NCBI RefSeq assembly: GCF_001942465.1 | Contig: NZ_MKJY01000560.1 | Location: 1 to 43,117, forward strand | Length of the DNA stretch: 43,117 nt | Direction: 5' to 3' | Source: Actinomadura sp. CNU-125 | GTDB lineage: Bacteria; Actinomycetota; Actinomycetes; Streptosporangiales; Streptosporangiaceae | Shown: positions 41,602 to 43,117 of the stretch, one piece after another | Position numbering within the stretch: position 1 is the stretch's first letter | How the letters are laid out: each line of letters begins with the position of its first letter | Position numbers and translations under genes: made by a program | Notes under the pieces: generated by a model | The model's input: the letters and a program-made list of their open reading frames with translations, nothing else | What the model was told of the DNA's origin: nothing | Databases searched by the model: none

Positions 41602-43117
41602 ATGACCTCGACACTTCCGGGCGCACCGCCCGACTCGACCGCCCCGGCGGCGCGCCGGGACCGGCTCGTCCGGCGGCTGCTGCGCGGCCCCGCCGCCGAT
41701 CCGGTCTGGGCCCGGCCCGCGCTGCTGGTGCTGCTGGCGGCCACGGCCGTCCTGTACCTGTGGGGGCTGGGCGCCTCCGGATGGGCGAACTCGTTCTACT
41801 CGGCGGCCGTGCAGGCGGGCGCGACGAGCTGGTCGGCGTTCTTCTTCGGCGCGTCGGACGCGGCGGGCGCCATCACCGTCGACAAGCCGCCGGGCGCGCT
41901 GTGGCCGATGGCGCTGGCCGCGCGCGTGTTCGGCGTCAACGCGTGGAGCATCCTGGTCCCGCAGGCGCTGATGGGCGTGGCCACGGTCGGGACGCTGTAC
42001 GCGGCCGTCCACCGCCGGTTCCCGGCCTGGGCGGGACTGCTGGCGGGGGCGGCGCTGGCGCTGACGCCGGTCGCGGCGCTGATGTTCCGGTTCAACAACC
42101 CGGACGCGCTGCTGGTGCTGCTGCTGACGCTCGGCGCCTACGGGATCGTCCGCGCGCAGGAGGGCGCGAGCACCCGCTGGCTGGTGTTCGCAGCCGCCTG
42201 CGTCGGGACGGGCTTCCTCGCCAAGATGCTGCAGGCGTTCCTGGTCGTGCCGGTGTTCGCGCTGGTGTATCTGGTGGCCGCGCCGACGCCCGTCCGGCGG
42301 CGGCTGTGGCAGCTGGCGCTCGCCGGGGGCGCGCTGCTGGTGTCGGCGGGCTGGTGGGTCGCGATCGTGGCCGTGGTGCCCGCTTCGTCGCGTCCCTACA
42401 TAGGCGGTTCGCAGCACGACTCGGTGCTGGAGCTGGCGCTCGGCTACAACGGGCTCGGACGCCTCAACGGGGACGAGACGGGCGGCCTCGGCAACACGAA
42501 CCAGGACGCCGGCTGGGGCCGCATGTTCGGTTCGGTGATCGGCGGCCAGGTGTCGTGGCTGCTGCCCGCCGCGATCGTCCTGCTCGCCGCCGGGCTGTGG
42601 GCGACGCGGCGGGCGCCGCGCACCGACCCGGCCCGCGCGGCGCTGGGCCTGTGGGGCGGCTGGCTGCTGCCGACGGCCGTGATCTTCAGCCACATGCAGG
42701 GGATCTTCCACGAGTACTACACGGTCGCGCTGGCCCCGGCGGTCGCGGCGCTCGTCGGGATCGGCGCGGCGGTGCTGTGGGAGCGGCGCCGCGCCGCGTG
42801 GGCGTCGGCCGTCCTGGCGGCGGCGGTCGCGGTCACGGCGGTGTGGCGCAGGTGCTGCTCGACCCGCAGCGTGTCCTGGAACGCGTGGCTCGGCCCGGTG
42901 GTCGCGGGGTGCGGGGGGCTCCGCGGCCGCCGCGATCGCCGCCGAACCGGCTGCTGCGCGGACGGACGCTCGGCGGCGCGCTCGTCCTGGCCGTCGCGGC
43001 GAGCCTCGCCGGGCCGGGGGCGTACGCGGTGGAGACCGTCCGGACGCCGCACACGGGCGCGATCGTCACCGCGGGCCGAGCACGTCCGGCGGCGGTTCGG
43101 CCGGGCGCGGCGGCGGC
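41602..43117 (+). CDS. Second GT39-like membrane glycosyltransferase, partial at window end
   Basis: Paralogue of the preceding gene, 13 bases downstream with GGAGGG before the ATG. It shares ANSFYSAAVQAGATSWSAFF, GASDAAGAITVDKPPGALWP, AKMLQAFLVVPVFALVYLVA and GYNGLGRLNGDETGG, but the Gly-rich loop is replaced by a short polar segment (GLGNTNQDAGWGR). The frame stays open to the window edge, but from about 42847 the coding sense switches repeatedly (VSWNAWLGPVVAG in one frame, TLGGALVLAVAASLAGPGAY and TSGGGSAGRGGG in others), indicating at least four indels in the last 270 bases. The C-terminus is outside the window. Confidence 0.85.
   Translation, partial: MTSTLPGAPPDSTAPAARRDRLVRRLLRGPAADPVWARPALLVLLAATAVLYLWGLGASGWANSFYSAAVQAGATSWSAFFFGASDAAGAITVDKPPGALWPMALAARVFGVNAWSILVPQALMGVATVGTLYAAVHRRFPAWAGLLAGAALALTPVAALMFRFNNPDALLVLLLTLGAYGIVRAQEGASTRWLVFAAACVGTGFLAKMLQAFLVVPVFALVYLVAAPTPVRRRLWQLALAGGALLVSAGWWVAIVAVVPASSRPYIGGSQHDSVLELALGYNGLGRLNGDETGGLGNTNQDAGWGRMFGSVIGGQVSWLLPAAIVLLAAGLWATRRAPRTDPARAALGLWGGWLLPTAVIFSHMQGIFHEYYTVALAPAVAALVGIGAAVLWERRRAAWASAVLAAAVAVTAVWRRCCSTRSVSWNAWLGPVVAGCGGLRGRRDRRRTGCCADGRSAARSSWPSRRASPGRGRTRWRPSGRRTRARSSPRAEHVRRRFGRARRR

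Noticed and set aside
38730..41744. 1004-residue open frame on the minus strand
   Set aside because: It is antisense to the GtrA and GT39 genes, rich in Arg/Gly/Ala/Pro, with no domain or ribosome-binding site. The plus-strand genes have clear motifs and overlapping start/stop signals.

Overview
The window is very GC-rich (by eye about 72-75% over most of its length), with strong G/C third-position bias, many GTG starts and several ATGA stop/start overlaps. Together with paired XRE-DUF5753/DUF397 genes, a stand-alone RsbW-like ATPase and an ECF41 sigma factor, this points to an actinomycete, most likely the Actinomadura/Thermomonosporaceae or another Streptosporangiales lineage (inference). 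No rRNA, tRNA or CRISPR array was seen.

Layout. 1-3.8 kb: an L-arabinose catabolic operon araB-araD-araA (minus), with a LacI-type operator candidate in front. 3.9-6.5 kb: an ABC exporter (FtsX/MacB-type permease plus ATPase) followed by a frameshifted TetR gene. 6.5-8.2 kb: a flavin-dependent hydroxylase with its own TetR, preceded by a compact promoter overlapped by two operator-like palindromes. 8.3-9.6 kb: a secreted protein of four Ig-like units. 9.8-14.5 kb: a five-gene branched-chain amino acid/amide ABC transporter (livG-livF-livH-livM-livK; the lipoprotein gene is frameshifted at its lipobox). 14.6-17.5 kb: a signalling island (small proteins, anti-sigma-type ATPase, XRE-DUF5753, DUF397). 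17.6-21.5 kb: a redox set (HxlR, DsbA/FrnE, SDR, NAD(P)H-quinone reductase-like flavoprotein, MmyB-type XRE). 21.5-22.4 kb: gene debris. 22.4-26.4 kb: an ECF41 sigma factor with its typical oxidoreductase partner and an NmrA-type epimerase, a MerR gene and a VOC protein. 26.5-29.5 kb: a methyltransferase remnant, an MMPL exporter, a small membrane coiled-coil protein and an ArsR-like regulator. 29.7-33.5 kb: a PucR regulator, an acyl-CoA synthetase and an AI-2E-type permease. 33.6-34.9 kb: a tnpA-less IS200/IS605-type element with an apparently intact TnpB nuclease. 35-37.2 kb: an SDR and a GlcD-type FAD oxidase. 37.3 kb to the end: an OmpR-type response regulator in front of an envelope glycosylation operon (DPM1/GtrA fusion plus two tandem GT39-like transferases).

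How the parts work together. The ara operon converts L-arabinose to D-xylulose-5-phosphate. The liv operon imports amino acids or amides. In the right-hand operon the DPM1 domain should load a polyprenyl phosphate with sugar, the GtrA domain should help it across the membrane, and the two GT39 enzymes should transfer it outside the cell, under a two-component regulator.

Caution. Seven otherwise well-preserved genes each carry one or two single-base frame breaks (TetR 5.99 kb, livK 11.0 kb, MerR 25.79 kb, MMPL 26.9 and 28.6 kb, fadD 32.42 kb, GlcD 36.5 kb, DPM1 38.87 kb), and several more lie in the last 280 bases. Nearly all look like one missing base and restore a full-length protein when corrected, so base-calling error is more likely than real decay. 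By contrast, the serine-hydrolase, DUF397 and methyltransferase fragments are genuine remnants.
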